Positions 18,503 through 27,875 are shown, numbered from the stretch's first letter. The stretch: DNA of 64,000 nucleotides from Chitinilyticum piscinae (GCF_015223195.1 NZ_JADFUA010000003.1:310001-374000), one strand, 5' to 3'. Notes: generated by a model from the letters alone, not told the origin. Numbers and translations are program-made.

Positions 18503-19249
18503 ATGCTGATCATCCCCGCGATTGACCTCAAGGACGGCCAGGCAGTCCGCCTGCGCCAGGGCGAAATGAATGACGCCACCGTGTTCTCCGACGATCCGGC
18601 GAGCTTTGTCTCGCACTGGCTCGGCCAGGGCGCGCGCCGCATGCATCTGGTTGACCTCAACGGTGCCTTTGCCGGCAAGCCGAAAAATCTCGGCGTGGTC
18701 AAGGACATCCTCAAGGCCATCGATGGCAGCGTGCCGGTACAACTGGGTGGCGGCATCCGCAGCCTGGAAACCATCGAGATGTACCTCGATGCCGGCATTG
18801 ATTACGTGATCATCGGCACGGCCGCCGTCAAGCAGCCGGGCTTCCTGCACGAGGCCTGCGATGCCTTCCCGGGCCACATCATCGTCGGCCTGGATGCCAA
18901 GGGCGGCAAGGTCGCCACCGACGGCTGGGCCAAGGTCACCGACCATGACGTGATCGATCTGGCCAAGCGCTTCGAAGGCTACGGCGTCGAATCGGTGATC
19001 TACACCGACATCGGCCGTGACGGCATGCTTTCCGGTATCAATATCGAAGCCACCGTCGAGCTGGCGCGCAGCTTGAGCATTCCGGTGATTGCCTCGGGCG
19101 GCCTGACCAACCTCGACGACGTGCGCAATCTGTGCGCGGTCGAAGACGAAGGCATCGAGGGCGTGATTACCGGCCGGGCGATCTATGAAGGCACCATCGA
19201 CTTCAAGGCCGCGCAGGAACTGGCCGACGAGCTCAGCGACACCGAGTAA
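18503..19249 (+). CDS. hisA: ProFAR isomerase
   Basis: A 248-residue (beta-alpha)8-barrel enzyme, 1-(5-phosphoribosyl)-5-[(5-phosphoribosylamino)methylideneamino]imidazole-4-carboxamide isomerase. The N-terminal catalytic Asp is in [14 protein letters not shown] and the second in [10 protein letters not shown]. Phosphate-binding loops are [10 protein letters not shown] and [10 protein letters not shown]. Its product is the HisHF substrate. Confidence 0.97.
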   Translation: MLIIPAIDLKDGQAVRLRQGEMNDATVFSDDPASFVSHWLGQGARRMHLVDLNGAFAGKPKNLGVVKDILKAIDGSVPVQLGGGIRSLETIEMYLDAGIDYVIIGTAAVKQPGFLHEACDAFPGHIIVGLDAKGGKVATDGWAKVTDHDVIDLAKRFEGYGVESVIYTDIGRDGMLSGINIEATVELARSLSIPVIASGGLTNLDDVRNLCAVEDEGIEGVITGRAIYEGTIDFKAAQELADELSDTE

Positions 19250-19262
19250 TACATACACACCC

Positions 19263-19303
19263 ATTGCCCTGTACATAATATAAAACAAAGCGTACAGGGC
19301 AAT
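19263..19303. other. 12-bp inverted repeat between hisA and hisF
   Basis: ATTGCCCTGTAC at 19263-19274 pairs perfectly with 19292-19303 around a 17-base A+T-rich loop. No T tract follows, so it is more likely an RNA processing or stability hairpin, or a protein-binding site, than a terminator. Confidence 0.5.
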
Positions 19304-19319
19304 ACCCAGCAGGTTACCC

Positions 19320-20087
19320 ATGCCCTTAGCCAAACGCATCATCCCCTGTCTCGACGTTACCGCCGGCCGCGTGGTCAAGGGCGTCAATTTTGTCGGCCTG
19401 CGTGATGCCGGTGACCCGGTCGAAATCGCCAAGAAATACAACGACCAGGGCGCTGACGAACTGACCTTTCTCGACATCACCGCCAGCTCGGACAATCGCG
19501 ACCTGATCCTGCATGTGATCGAAGCCGTTGCCAGCCAGGTCTTCATCCCGCTGACCGTCGGCGGCGGCGTGCGCCAGGTAGGCGACGTGCGGCGCCTGTT
19601 GAATGCCGGCGCCGACAAGGTCAGCATCAACACCACGGCCGTGACTAATCCCGAGGTAGTGCGCGACGCCGCCGCCAAGTTCGGTAGCCAGGCGATTGTC
19701 GTGGCCATCGACGCCAAAGCGGTGAATGACGACAACAGCCGCTGGGAAGTCTTCACCCACGGCGGGCGCAAGGCCACCGGGCTGGATGCGGTGGAATGGG
19801 CGCTGAAAATGCAGGACTACGGCGCGGGTGAAATCCTGCTCACCAGCATGGATCGCGATGGCACCAAGATCGGCTTCAACCTGCCACTGACCCGTGCGAT
19901 CTCCGATGCGGTCAACATTCCGGTCATTGCGTCGGGCGGGGTGGGCAATCTGCAGCATCTGGTGGATGGCGTACTGCAAGGCCATGCCGACGCGGTACTG
20001 GCAGCCAGCATTTTCCACTTCGGCGAATACACCGTGCGCGAGGCCAAGGAAGCCATGCGCGCGGCCGGCATCGAGGTGCGGCTGTGA
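19320..20087 (+). CDS. hisF: Imidazole glycerol phosphate synthase, cyclase subunit
   Basis: A 255-residue barrel enzyme that forms imidazole glycerol phosphate and AICAR using ammonia from HisH. The first catalytic Asp (residue 12) is in [18 protein letters not shown] and the second is in [14 protein letters not shown]. Phosphate loops are GGGVRQVGD and [10 protein letters not shown]. It overlaps the following secreted-protein gene by 4 bases. Confidence 0.98.
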   Translation: MPLAKRIIPCLDVTAGRVVKGVNFVGLRDAGDPVEIAKKYNDQGADELTFLDITASSDNRDLILHVIEAVASQVFIPLTVGGGVRQVGDVRRLLNAGADKVSINTTAVTNPEVVRDAAAKFGSQAIVVAIDAKAVNDDNSRWEVFTHGGRKATGLDAVEWALKMQDYGAGEILLTSMDRDGTKIGFNLPLTRAISDAVNIPVIASGGVGNLQHLVDGVLQGHADAVLAASIFHFGEYTVREAKEAMRAAGIEVRL

Positions 20088-20440
20088 TTCGACTGGCCGC
20101 GCTTGGGCTAAGCCTGGGCGCACTGCTGGCCAGCGTCAGTGCATGGGCCTGCGAGGATCTCAAAGTTCGCGCCCGCCCCGGCCTGTCGGTGAATGTCGAT
20201 CATGTCCGCCACGGCGATCTGCTCACCGTATTCCTCTCGGTGCAGCAATTCGGCAAGACGCCGGCCAGCTTCGCGGGCGACGCCATCTCCATTACCGACC
20301 AGCACGGCCAGCGCTATTACCCGCTGGAGCGGCGCGGTGCACTCCACGGACCGCTGGCTCCGAGTGCCGCAGCCCAGAAAGCCGAACTCATTTTTGACCT
20401 GAAGGGCGACTCGCTCGCCCAGACTCTGGAATTGCGCTAA
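20084..20440 (+). CDS. Small secreted protein within the his operon
   Basis: A 118-residue protein of unknown function. Its signal peptide is [19 protein letters not shown] with cleavage likely before Cys-23. The rest looks like a small beta-sandwich ([20 protein letters not shown], then [16 protein letters not shown]). It overlaps hisF by 4 bases and hisI by 1, so it is translationally locked into the his operon. A periplasmic role in histidine synthesis is unlikely; it probably hitchhikes. Confidence 0.7.
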   Translation: MIRLAALGLSLGALLASVSAWACEDLKVRARPGLSVNVDHVRHGDLLTVFLSVQQFGKTPASFAGDAISITDQHGQRYYPLERRGALHGPLAPSAAAQKAELIFDLKGDSLAQTLELR

Positions 20441-20838
20441 TGAACAGCAACTGGCTCGACGAAATCAAATGGGATGACAAGGGACTGGTGCCGGTCATCG
20501 CGCAGGACGAGACCAGCGGCCGCGTGCTGATGTTTGCCTATGCCAATCGCGACGCCGTGGCGCTCACGGCCGAAAAAGGCAGCGCGCATTACTGGACCCG
20601 CAGCCGCCAGAAACTGTGGCACAAGGGCGAAGAATCCGGCCACTTCCAGCACGTCAGTGCCATTCAGCTCGACTGCGACGGTGATGTCCTGATCTACCAG
20701 ATCCGCCAGGAAGGCGGCATTGCCTGCCATACCGGCCGCGAGAGCTGCTTCTTCCGCACACTGGTTGACGGCGAGTGGCAGATCGTCGATCCGGTACTAA
20801 AAGACCCGCACGCCATCTACGGCGGACATTCGCATTAA
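20440..20838 (+). CDS. hisI: Phosphoribosyl-AMP cyclohydrolase
   Basis: A 132-residue monofunctional HisI, opening the adenine ring of PR-AMP. The metal-binding signature is intact: [18 protein letters not shown] followed by [11 protein letters not shown], giving the zinc cysteines and the magnesium aspartates. The ATG overlaps the preceding stop (TAATG). Confidence 0.97.
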   Translation: MNSNWLDEIKWDDKGLVPVIAQDETSGRVLMFAYANRDAVALTAEKGSAHYWTRSRQKLWHKGEESGHFQHVSAIQLDCDGDVLIYQIRQEGGIACHTGRESCFFRTLVDGEWQIVDPVLKDPHAIYGGHSH

Positions 20839-20949
20839 GTCGCGCAGTCGCGCGACCTGCAACATTTCTTTCATCTTCAGGCACTACACTGCGCGCCCTG
20901 CGCCGGGTTAATTCGGCGCCATCCCGCTGCACGCTGACGCCGCGCGCCG

Positions 20950-20955
20950 TATAAT
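20950..20955 (+). promoter_or_regulatory. Possible -10 element (TATAAT) before hisE
   Basis: A perfect TATAAT lies 31 bases upstream of the hisE ATG in the 148-base gap after hisI. No convincing -35 sits at 16-18 bases, so an internal promoter for hisE-HIT-tatABC is only suggested. Confidence 0.3.
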
Positions 20956-20986
20956 GGGCGCAATTTTCGCCTTGCCGGAGGGCAAC

Positions 20987-21313
20987 ATGATCTCTGCCGA
21001 AATTCTCGAACGCCTCTCGGCCGTACTGGCCGAGCGCCGCCACGCCGACCCCAGCACATCCTATGTCGCCCGTCTGTACGCCAAGGGGCAGGAAGGCATC
21101 CTGAAAAAAGTCGGTGAAGAAGCCGTCGAAACCATCATGGCCGCCAAGGATGGCGACAAGCTGCATCTGGTGCGCGAAGTCGCCGACCTGTGGTTCCACA
21201 CGCTGGTACTGCTGGCGCATGAAGGCCTCAGCCACGAAGATGTACTGGCCGAACTGGCCCGCCGCGAAGGCATTTCCGGCATCGAAGAAAAAGCCGCGCG
21301 CAAGCCGGGCTGA
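20987..21313 (+). CDS. hisE: Phosphoribosyl-ATP pyrophosphatase
   Basis: A 108-residue HisE of the MazG-like helical fold, hydrolysing PR-ATP to PR-AMP and pyrophosphate. [28 protein letters not shown] holds the metal-binding Glu and Asp residues; it reads [14 protein letters not shown] then [16 protein letters not shown]. The ATG at 20987 has a GGAGG ribosome binding site and the standard N-terminus. An upstream in-frame ATG at 20954 lies in the putative -10 region and is rejected. Confidence 0.96.
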   Translation: MISAEILERLSAVLAERRHADPSTSYVARLYAKGQEGILKKVGEEAVETIMAAKDGDKLHLVREVADLWFHTLVLLAHEGLSHEDVLAELARREGISGIEEKAARKPG

Positions 21314-21322
21314 GGACACAGC

Positions 21323-21655
21323 ATGAGCGACTGCATTTTCTGCAAGATTGCCGCCGGCCAGATTCCGGCGAAGAAAGCCTACGAAGACGACGATGTAGTG
21401 GTCTTTCACGACATCGCGCCCAAGGCTCCGGTGCACCTGCTGCTGATTCCGAAAAAGCACATCGAATCGCTGTTTGCCGCCACGGTGGAAGACCAGGCGA
21501 TTCTGGGCAAGCTGCTGCTGCTGGCGCCGCAACTGGCCAAAGAGCACGGGCTGGATGCTGGCTTCGTGACCCGTATCCACACGGGCGCCGCCGGCGGACA
21601 GGAAGTCTTCCACTTGCACGTTCATGTTCTGGGCCAGCCGCAAGCGGCAGCCTGA
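21323..21655 (+). CDS. HIT-family (HinT-like) purine nucleoside phosphoramidase
   Basis: A 110-residue histidine-triad protein. The HxHxHxx triad is VFHLHVHVLGQ near the C-terminus, and the N-terminal CIFCKIAAGQIPAKKAYEDD is typical of the HinT branch. These enzymes hydrolyse AMP-lysine and AMP-N type phosphoramidates. Its position between hisE and tatA is the standard betaproteobacterial order. Confidence 0.95.
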   Translation: MSDCIFCKIAAGQIPAKKAYEDDDVVVFHDIAPKAPVHLLLIPKKHIESLFAATVEDQAILGKLLLLAPQLAKEHGLDAGFVTRIHTGAAGGQEVFHLHVHVLGQPQAAA

Positions 21656-21679
21656 GTTAAGTACTTCTGGAGAAATATC

Positions 21680-21880
21680 ATGGGTAGTTTCAGTATCTGG
21701 CACTGGCTGATCGTGCTGCTGGTCGTTGTGTTGGTTTTCGGCACCGGCAAGCTGAAGAACATCGGCAAGGATCTGGGCTCGGCGGTCAAGGGCTTCAAGG
21801 ACGGCATGGCCGGCGATGAAGACGAGAAGGGCGCCGCCAAACCCGAGAGCCAGAGCCGCCCCGACGCGGACAAGCGTTGA
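21680..21880 (+). CDS. tatA: Twin-arginine translocase subunit TatA
   Basis: A 66-residue TatA/E-type protein: short N-terminal membrane helix ([20 protein letters not shown]), the [10 protein letters not shown] hinge, an amphipathic helix ([13 protein letters not shown]) and an acidic-then-charged tail. It forms the pore-like part of the folded-protein export system with TatB and TatC immediately downstream. Confidence 0.97.
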   Translation: MGSFSIWHWLIVLLVVVLVFGTGKLKNIGKDLGSAVKGFKDGMAGDEDEKGAAKPESQSRPDADKR

Positions 21881-21892
21881 GCCTGACTGCCC

Positions 21893-22456
21893 GTGTTTGA
21901 CGTCAGCTTCGGCGAACTGCTGCTGGTCGGCGCGGTCGCGCTGGTCGTGCTCGGCCCCGAGCGCCTGCCCAAGGTCGCCCGCACTGCGGGCGTGCTGCTC
22001 GGGCGCGCGCAGCGTTTCGTGGCCAGCGTCAAGAACGATCTGAACCAGCAGATTGCACACAGCGAGCTGGCGCAGATCGAAGCCGAATTGCGCAAGGAAG
22101 CCGGCGATATCCGCCAGCAGCTGGAAACACCACTGGCCAGCGCAGTCGACCGGCTGCCCGCACTGCAGACGCCGGAATCGCTGGGGATTGCACCGCTGGC
22201 ACCGGAACCCGAGCCACTTGGCATGCACCAGGCTACTGTTGTTCCCCCTGCGGCCAGTCAACCTCCCGACGCAGCGCAAGCCGAGTCCGTGCCGGACACC
22301 CCGGCAGCCAAACGGCCGCGCAAGCGCAAACCGGCCGCCCCCGAGCCGGCAATCGAAGCGGCTGCGGACAGCTCGGACGGCCAGCTCGATCTGTTCGCCA
22401 GTGATCCCCTCCAGGTATCTGCCAGCAAGCAGCAGAATCAAAGCGACCGGCGCTAA
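21893..22456 (+). CDS. tatB: Twin-arginine translocase subunit TatB
   Basis: A 187-residue TatB starting at GTG. The N-terminal helix FDVSFGELLLVGAVALVVLG is followed by PERLPKVARTAG, the TatB hinge, then a long amphipathic helix and a Pro/Ala-rich variable tail ending with KRPRKRKP and an acidic segment. It recognises substrates together with TatC. Confidence 0.96.
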   Translation: MFDVSFGELLLVGAVALVVLGPERLPKVARTAGVLLGRAQRFVASVKNDLNQQIAHSELAQIEAELRKEAGDIRQQLETPLASAVDRLPALQTPESLGIAPLAPEPEPLGMHQATVVPPAASQPPDAAQAESVPDTPAAKRPRKRKPAAPEPAIEAAADSSDGQLDLFASDPLQVSASKQQNQSDRR

Positions 22457-22462
22457 TACCCC

Positions 22463-23227
22463 ATGGAAAATCAAGCCACCACCCAGACTCTGCTGGCGCA
22501 TCTGCTGGAGCTTCGCACCCGCGTAGTCCGCGGCACCGTCGTGTTTTTGTTGGCGTTTGTGCTGTGCTTTGCCGTCAAGGATCAGCTCTACAACTTTCTG
22601 GCGGCACCGCTAACCCACGTCCTGCCGAACCAGAAGCTGGTCAGCTTCGGCATTGCCGCCCCCTTTCTGGTGCAGGTAAAAATCGCCGCCGTCGCGGCGC
22701 TCATCCTCAGCCTGCCACACACGCTCTACCAGATCTGGGCCTTTGTCGCGCCGGGGCTGTACGAGCACGAAAAGCGCTTTGTGCTACCGCTGGTGCTCAG
22801 CTCGACGCTGCTGTTCCTGCTGGGAATGGCGTTCGCCTATTTCTTCGTGTTCGGCGTGGTGTTCAAGTTTATTGCTTCGGTCGTTCCCGATTCGATGCAA
22901 TGGCTGCCAGACACCAGCGAATACCTCGATTTCATCCTCGGCATGTTCCTTGCGTTCGGCTTCACCTTCGAAGTACCGGTCGCCGTGGTACTGCTGACCC
23001 ATATGGGGCTGGTCAGCGTGGAAAAACTGCGCGAGTCCCGCCCCTATGTCATCGTCGGCGCGTTTGTCGTGGCGGCCGTCGTCACCCCGCCGGACGTGCT
23101 GTCGCAATGTCTGCTGGCCATTCCGCTCTGGCTGCTCTTTGAAGCCGGCATTCTCGTTGCCAGCTGGCTCCGCCCGGCCCAGTCCACCTCTACCGAACCT
23201 CCTGCCCTGACTGAAGATGAGCGCTAA
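22463..23227 (+). CDS. tatC: Twin-arginine translocase subunit TatC
   Basis: A 254-residue six-helix membrane protein that binds the twin-arginine signal peptide. The N-terminal LLAHLLELRTRVVRG corresponds to the conserved HLxELRxR motif, and FVAPGLYEHEKRFVLPL and FGFTFEVPV are family hallmarks. It overlaps the following ligase gene by 11 bases. Confidence 0.97.
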   Translation: MENQATTQTLLAHLLELRTRVVRGTVVFLLAFVLCFAVKDQLYNFLAAPLTHVLPNQKLVSFGIAAPFLVQVKIAAVAALILSLPHTLYQIWAFVAPGLYEHEKRFVLPLVLSSTLLFLLGMAFAYFFVFGVVFKFIASVVPDSMQWLPDTSEYLDFILGMFLAFGFTFEVPVAVVLLTHMGLVSVEKLRESRPYVIVGAFVVAAVVTPPDVLSQCLLAIPLWLLFEAGILVASWLRPAQSTSTEPPALTEDER

Positions 23228-25151
23228 TCCCCTGATCGACCTCGTACAACAGGTCATGTCGATGTACGACGACCTGCTGAAGTACGGCTACCTAACCATC
23301 ACCAGCGCCCTGATTCTGCTTGTCGCCCTGTTCAGCCGCGTCAACCGCTCGCAGCAATCCTTCCAGCTGCTGCTGTTCCTGCTGGGCTGGCTGCCGTTCT
23401 TCGTGTCGTTCCGCTATCAGCCCAACCCGGTCTTTCCGTCCGAGCTGGTAGCTCTGACACTGATGACGCTGATCGCGCTGGCCGGCGCACTGCTGCCGGA
23501 CGAACGCCGCGAGCCGGCCGCCATCCCCTGGGCCACCCTGCCCTGGGGCGGGCTGATCCTGGCGCTGGCGCTGCAGGCCATCATCCTGCCGGTGTATTAC
23601 TGGTCTGACCGCAGCATCCCCGGTCTTTACGCGCTGATCGCCGCGCTGGGCGTGTGGTCACTGGCTCGGGCACGCAAGGAATTCGGCGGCGAAGTGCTGG
23701 CCCAGTCGCTGGCCTGGGGCCTGCTGTGCGGGGCGGTATTCAATTCGATCATCGCCTCCGGCCAGGTTTTCGAGATGCTGCGTTCCGGGCATTTCCAGCT
23801 GGTGTTCGGCAACATCGGCCAGAAGAACATGTACGGCCACTACATCGGCTGGGGCATGGCTTCGGCGGCATGGCTGGCGGCCCGCCGCGAGATCCCGAAG
23901 TGGCTGTTTGCGGTGCTGGCGGTGTGGCTGGCTCTGGCCATGGCCTGGAGCAGCTCGCGCTCACCGTTCCTGTATGCCGGCGCCTGGTTTGTCATCGGTG
24001 CCTTCCTGGCCTGGCGCGCCAACGAATCGGTGCGCCGCTTTGGCGCGCTGCTGGCGATCAACGGCCTGCTGATCATCGCGATGCAGTTTGTCGCCCCGCT
24101 GGTCAACGAAGCCGTGAAGCTGCTGCTGGGACTGAACCAGGCCAACACGGTACCGACCGGACTGGACCGCCTCGACTCCAATGGCGCACGCCGGCTGGTT
24201 GAATGGCAGAAAGCCTGGCAAGCCTTTGTCGAGCACCCGCTGCTGGGCCTGGGCTGGGGCGCCTATCCGCAGCAGAGCGTGGCCCTGCAGGTGCAGCCGC
24301 ACTTTGCGGTGGTCGAGGAAAGCGTGCTGTTCACCCACGCGCACAACTCGGTATTGAATCTGCTGGCCGAGCTGGGATTGGTCGGCTGTCTGCTGATTGT
24401 TGCAGGATTGCTCGCCGTGTTTGCCGGATTGCGCAACACCTGGCGCGAGCCATTGGGCGCCTTTGGGGTATCGCTCGCAATCGTCTCATTGCTGCATAGT
24501 GCAGTCGAATACCCGCTATGGTATTTCCACTTCATCGCGCCCTTCGCGATCGCGCTCTTCTTCATCAACAGCGAAGGACCGCGTCTATTGCGCTGGCCGG
24601 CTGCGGTTCAGCGCAGCATTCTCACCTTCTGCGCCACACTGGGCATCGTGCTGTGTTTCTGCGCCGGAGTACTGTACTGCCAGCTGTATCCCGTGATGGA
24701 TGCCAGCGATAACGCCGAAATCAACAAGACGAACCAACGCATACTCAATCAGCTCGCACGCAATCCGCTGACCGATTATTACGCCGAACAGGCACTGACC
24801 AACTACATCTACCCCAGTACACGCATCAATACCGAACACCTGGAGCTACTGCGCCGCATCAACGCCGTACGTCCCTACCCGGCCGATCTGGCCCACCTGG
24901 CCATCATGGAAACGCTGCAAGGCAATGCCGCACTGGGGCATACCCTGATGCGCCAGGCGGCGTTTGCCTTCCCGGAAAACATCGACTACCTGTACGACGT
25001 CATCGGCAATTTCCGCGAGCCCCAGGTTCGCGCGCTGCGCAGCGAAATCGATGACGCGATGATGCTGCTGCGCAAGGACAAGCAGCTCCCGCAACTGAAA
25101 CCGCTGCCGGCCCCTGCCAGTGCGGCCAGTGCGGCGAGCCCTGCATCCTGA
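23217..25151 (+). CDS. PglL/WaaL-type O-oligosaccharyltransferase or O-antigen ligase
   Basis: A 644-residue protein with about eleven N-terminal membrane helices and a soluble C-terminal region of around 170 residues. The Wzy_C motif is present near residues 373-377 (THAHN, then SVLNLLAELGLVG), matching the periplasmic loop of PglL pilin O-ligases and WaaL/Wzy enzymes. The C-terminal domain (TDYYAEQALTNYIYPS onward) fits the Wzy_C_2 domain of pilin ligases. The gene starts inside tatC, so it is probably expressed with tat. Type IV pilin genes at 56 kb could supply a substrate, but this is inference. Confidence 0.85.
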   Translation: MSANPLIDLVQQVMSMYDDLLKYGYLTITSALILLVALFSRVNRSQQSFQLLLFLLGWLPFFVSFRYQPNPVFPSELVALTLMTLIALAGALLPDERREPAAIPWATLPWGGLILALALQAIILPVYYWSDRSIPGLYALIAALGVWSLARARKEFGGEVLAQSLAWGLLCGAVFNSIIASGQVFEMLRSGHFQLVFGNIGQKNMYGHYIGWGMASAAWLAARREIPKWLFAVLAVWLALAMAWSSSRSPFLYAGAWFVIGAFLAWRANESVRRFGALLAINGLLIIAMQFVAPLVNEAVKLLLGLNQANTVPTGLDRLDSNGARRLVEWQKAWQAFVEHPLLGLGWGAYPQQSVALQVQPHFAVVEESVLFTHAHNSVLNLLAELGLVGCLLIVAGLLAVFAGLRNTWREPLGAFGVSLAIVSLLHSAVEYPLWYFHFIAPFAIALFFINSEGPRLLRWPAAVQRSILTFCATLGIVLCFCAGVLYCQLYPVMDASDNAEINKTNQRILNQLARNPLTDYYAEQALTNYIYPSTRINTEHLELLRRINAVRPYPADLAHLAIMETLQGNAALGHTLMRQAAFAFPENIDYLYDVIGNFREPQVRALRSEIDDAMMLLRKDKQLPQLKPLPAPASAASAASPAS

Positions 25152-25199
25152 GGCACAGTTACCTTCGCAAGCCCGGATAGGCAGGCGGCGGCAAAACAT

Positions 25200-25232
25200 G
25201 CGATAAACGAGCCATGATGGCTCGTTTATCGC
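25200..25232. other. 15-bp palindromic hairpin just upstream of the ABC exporter
   Basis: Bases 25200-25214 are exactly complementary to 25218-25232, with only a TGA loop. No T run follows, and the ribosome binding site of the next gene starts 4 bases later. It could be a weak terminator of the tat-ligase transcript, an operator, or a translational control hairpin. Confidence 0.6.
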
Positions 25233-25247
25233 TTGAGGTCTGATCGC

Positions 25248-27074
25248 GTGTTTGCCCTGTTCGAGCGCCTGCTCAATCCCTATCCCGAACAGCGCCCGGT
25301 ACTGCCGGCGGGCTTTCTGCGCTTCCTCTGGGCAGCTACCGCCGGTGTACGCGGCCTGGTGCTGCTGCTGGCCCTGTTGACCGCCCTGATCGGTGCCTTT
25401 GAAGCAATCCTGTTCGGCTGGCTGGGGCAGATTGTCGATCAGCTCGCCCGCCACACCCCGGGACAGCTGTGGCAGCAGGAAGGCCGGCATCTGCTCGTGT
25501 TGCTGGCGATCATTCTGGCCAGCCCGCTGCTGGTAGCCCTGCAGACGCTGCTCAAGCACCAGACGCTGGCCGGCAATTTCCCGATGCGGCTGCGCTGGCT
25601 CTTCCACCGCCAGCTGCTTGAACAAAGCATGGCCTTCTATCAGGATGAATTTGCCGGGCGCGTGGCCGCCAAGGTCATGCAGACGGCGCTGGCCGTACGC
25701 GACACGGTATTGGTATGCATGGACATTCTGGTGTTCGTGGTGATCTATTTCGTCACCATGAGCGCGATTGCCGCAGGCTTCGACCTGCGCCTGCTGCTGC
25801 CTTTTCTCGGCTGGTTACTGCTTTACCTACTCACACTGGTGTTTTTTGTGCCGCGCCTGTCCAGGGTATCGCGCGCACAGGCCGATGCACGCGCGCTGAT
25901 GACCGGCCGCGTCACCGATGCCTACGCCAACATCAGCACGGTGAAGCTGTTCTCGCACGCGCAGCGCGAATCGGCGTACGTGCGCAGTGCGATGCAGGAT
26001 TTCATGCACACCGTGCATGGCCAGATGCGGCTGGTCAGCAGCTTTGAAATCGTCAACCACCTCACCGCCATGCTGCTGATTGCCAGCACGACCGGTGCGA
26101 CCCTCTGGCTGTGGAGCCGCGGGGAAGTCGGCATCGGCGCCGTGGCGGCTGCCACGGCGATGGCGCTGCGGCTGAACGGCATTTCGCACTGGGTGATGTG
26201 GGAAATGGCCGGCTTGTTCGAAAACATCGGCACAGTGCAGGATGGCATCAACACGCTGGCTCGCCCACTGGCGATCACCGATGCCGCCGATGCCCGCCCG
26301 CTGGATGTGCGCCGTGGTGAAATCCGCTTCGAGCAGGTCGATTTCAGCTATGGCGGGCCACGCAAGGTGATTGACCAGCTGGATCTGCACATCCGCCCGG
26401 GCGAGAAGCTTGGCCTGGTCGGCCGTTCCGGCGCCGGCAAGTCGACCATCGTCAACCTGCTGCTGCGCTTTTACGATCTGGATAGCGGACGCATCACCAT
26501 CGACGGACAGGATATCCGTGCAGTCACACAGGAAAGCCTGCGCCGGCAGATCGGCATGGTCACGCAGGATACCTCGCTGCTGCATCGCTCGGTGCGCGAC
26601 AACATCCTCTACGGCCGCCCGGATGCGGATGAGGCCGCGATGATTCATGCAGCCCGGCGCGCCGAGGTTCACGACTTCATCCAGGGGCTCGCCGATGCGC
26701 ACGGCCGCTGCGGCTACGAGGCCCACGTGGGCGAACGCGGCGTCAAGCTCTCGGGCGGACAGCGCCAGCGCATCGCGATTGCGCGGGTCATGCTGAAAGA
26801 TGCCCCCATCCTCCTGCTGGACGAAGCCACCAGCGCACTGGACTCGGAAGTGGAGGCCGCCATCCAGCACAGCCTCTACCAGCTGATGGAAGGCAAGACC
26901 GTGGTGGCGATTGCACACCGGCTATCGACCATTGCCGCCATGGATCGGCTGATCGTGCTGGACGAGGGACGCATCGTCGAGGAAGGCAATCACCGCGAGC
27001 TGCTGGCACGCGGCGGAATCTATGCCCGCTTGTGGGCGCACCAGTCCGGCGGCTTTTTGGGCGAAGATACATGA
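25248..27074 (+). CDS. ABC exporter, fused transmembrane and ATPase domains (MsbA/MDR-like half transporter)
   Basis: A 608-residue type IV ABC half-transporter. Six membrane helices fill the first 330 residues and the nucleotide-binding domain the rest: Walker A GRSGAGKST at about 394-402, signature LSGGQRQR at about 500, Walker B ILLLDEATSALDSE near 520 and the H-loop in AIAHRLSTIAAMDR. I chose the GTG at 25248 because a GAGGT ribosome binding site lies 7 bases upstream. The substrate is unknown; the sequence is of the lipid or multidrug exporter type and lacks a peptidase domain. It is not an obvious partner of the RTX protein at 53 kb. Confidence 0.92.
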   Translation: MFALFERLLNPYPEQRPVLPAGFLRFLWAATAGVRGLVLLLALLTALIGAFEAILFGWLGQIVDQLARHTPGQLWQQEGRHLLVLLAIILASPLLVALQTLLKHQTLAGNFPMRLRWLFHRQLLEQSMAFYQDEFAGRVAAKVMQTALAVRDTVLVCMDILVFVVIYFVTMSAIAAGFDLRLLLPFLGWLLLYLLTLVFFVPRLSRVSRAQADARALMTGRVTDAYANISTVKLFSHAQRESAYVRSAMQDFMHTVHGQMRLVSSFEIVNHLTAMLLIASTTGATLWLWSRGEVGIGAVAAATAMALRLNGISHWVMWEMAGLFENIGTVQDGINTLARPLAITDAADARPLDVRRGEIRFEQVDFSYGGPRKVIDQLDLHIRPGEKLGLVGRSGAGKSTIVNLLLRFYDLDSGRITIDGQDIRAVTQESLRRQIGMVTQDTSLLHRSVRDNILYGRPDADEAAMIHAARRAEVHDFIQGLADAHGRCGYEAHVGERGVKLSGGQRQRIAIARVMLKDAPILLLDEATSALDSEVEAAIQHSLYQLMEGKTVVAIAHRLSTIAAMDRLIVLDEGRIVEEGNHRELLARGGIYARLWAHQSGGFLGEDT

Positions 27075-27162
27075 CCATGTATCACCCGATTTCTGAATTG
27101 ATGCAATAGCTGCAGCAAAATACCCCAAAGACACTACCTGCCCCATCAGGAGCTTTGCCGGT

Positions 27163-27191
27163 TTGGCTGGCCGAAGGAAGCAGCCAGCCAA
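27163..27191. other. Hairpin in the 27075-27313 intergenic region
   Basis: TTGGCTGGC and its complement (27183-27191) form a 9-bp stem without a T tract. The region also holds several C/G-rich partial repeats near 27280-27300 that may end the leftward transcript. No gene is supported in this 239-base gap. Confidence 0.4.
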
Positions 27192-27313
27192 TCGCTTCGG
27201 CGGCGCCGGGCTAAGGCATGGTGCGAGCAAGCCCACGGCAATTACGGGGGAGTTCGCACCGGGCATTGCCCGGTGCCGGACGTTCCCGGAAAAACCGGGG
27301 CTTCTCCACGCGG

Positions 27314-27811
27314 CTAGTGCTGCATGCCGGCCATGTCATGCCCGCTCGCCATCAGCAGCGTCGGGTCGAGCATGCCGAAGATCATCGCGATGTGGGCCAC
27401 CACCAGAAACACCGCAACCAGCGTGGCGTGCAGCCGCAAGCGGGCCTCGTCGTCGTGCTGGCGCGCAATCAACCCCAGATCCAGCAACGCCAGCCCGCCC
27501 AGCGGAATGACCCCGGCCAGATAGAAGCCGACCGCGATCACGTCGGCCGGCCCCAGCCAGCCGCCTTGCTGGGTGAGCGGCACCACGGCGGTCAGCAGCA
27601 GGTACACGAAGATCCCGCTGAAATACACGCCGCCTGCGATGCTGGCCAAGCGGTTAAGGCGATGGACTCCGCCGCCGAATTTGCGGGTAAACAGTAAATA
27701 CAGCTCGGTAATGGCCACGGTTTCGGCCAGGATGACCGGAATGGCCATAAACAGAATCAGGTTCCACGGCTGGTTGGCAGCAAGCAGCGCCATATAGTGC
27801 GTCATAGGCAT
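27314..27811 (-). CDS. Four-helix membrane protein (DUF6803-like)
   Basis: A 165-residue membrane protein with four hydrophobic helices. MTHYMALLAANQPWNLILFM and AIPVILAETVAITELYLLF at the N-terminus resemble the DUF6803 family as I remember it. The C-terminus GHDMAGMQH is His- and Met-rich, the kind of tail that can bind copper or other soft metals. The ATG at 27811 has a GAGGAG ribosome binding site; the longer open frame further upstream overlaps the next gene and is not used. It follows the Cys/His-rich secreted protein and is probably co-transcribed with it. Confidence 0.75.
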   Translation of the reverse strand: MPMTHYMALLAANQPWNLILFMAIPVILAETVAITELYLLFTRKFGGGVHRLNRLASIAGGVYFSGIFVYLLLTAVVPLTQQGGWLGPADVIAVGFYLAGVIPLGGLALLDLGLIARQHDDEARLRLHATLVAVFLVVAHIAMIFGMLDPTLLMASGHDMAGMQH

Positions 27812-27875
27812 GACAGTCTCCTCGCGGGGGGCTCCCCCGATATGAATGGAATGCCAGCGCCAGGCTGGCAGGAGT

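Noticed and set aside
20654-22501. A 615-codon minus-strand frame opposite hisI-hisE-HIT-tatAB
   Set aside because: It spans five well-recognised plus-strand genes and shows antisense composition with no domain.
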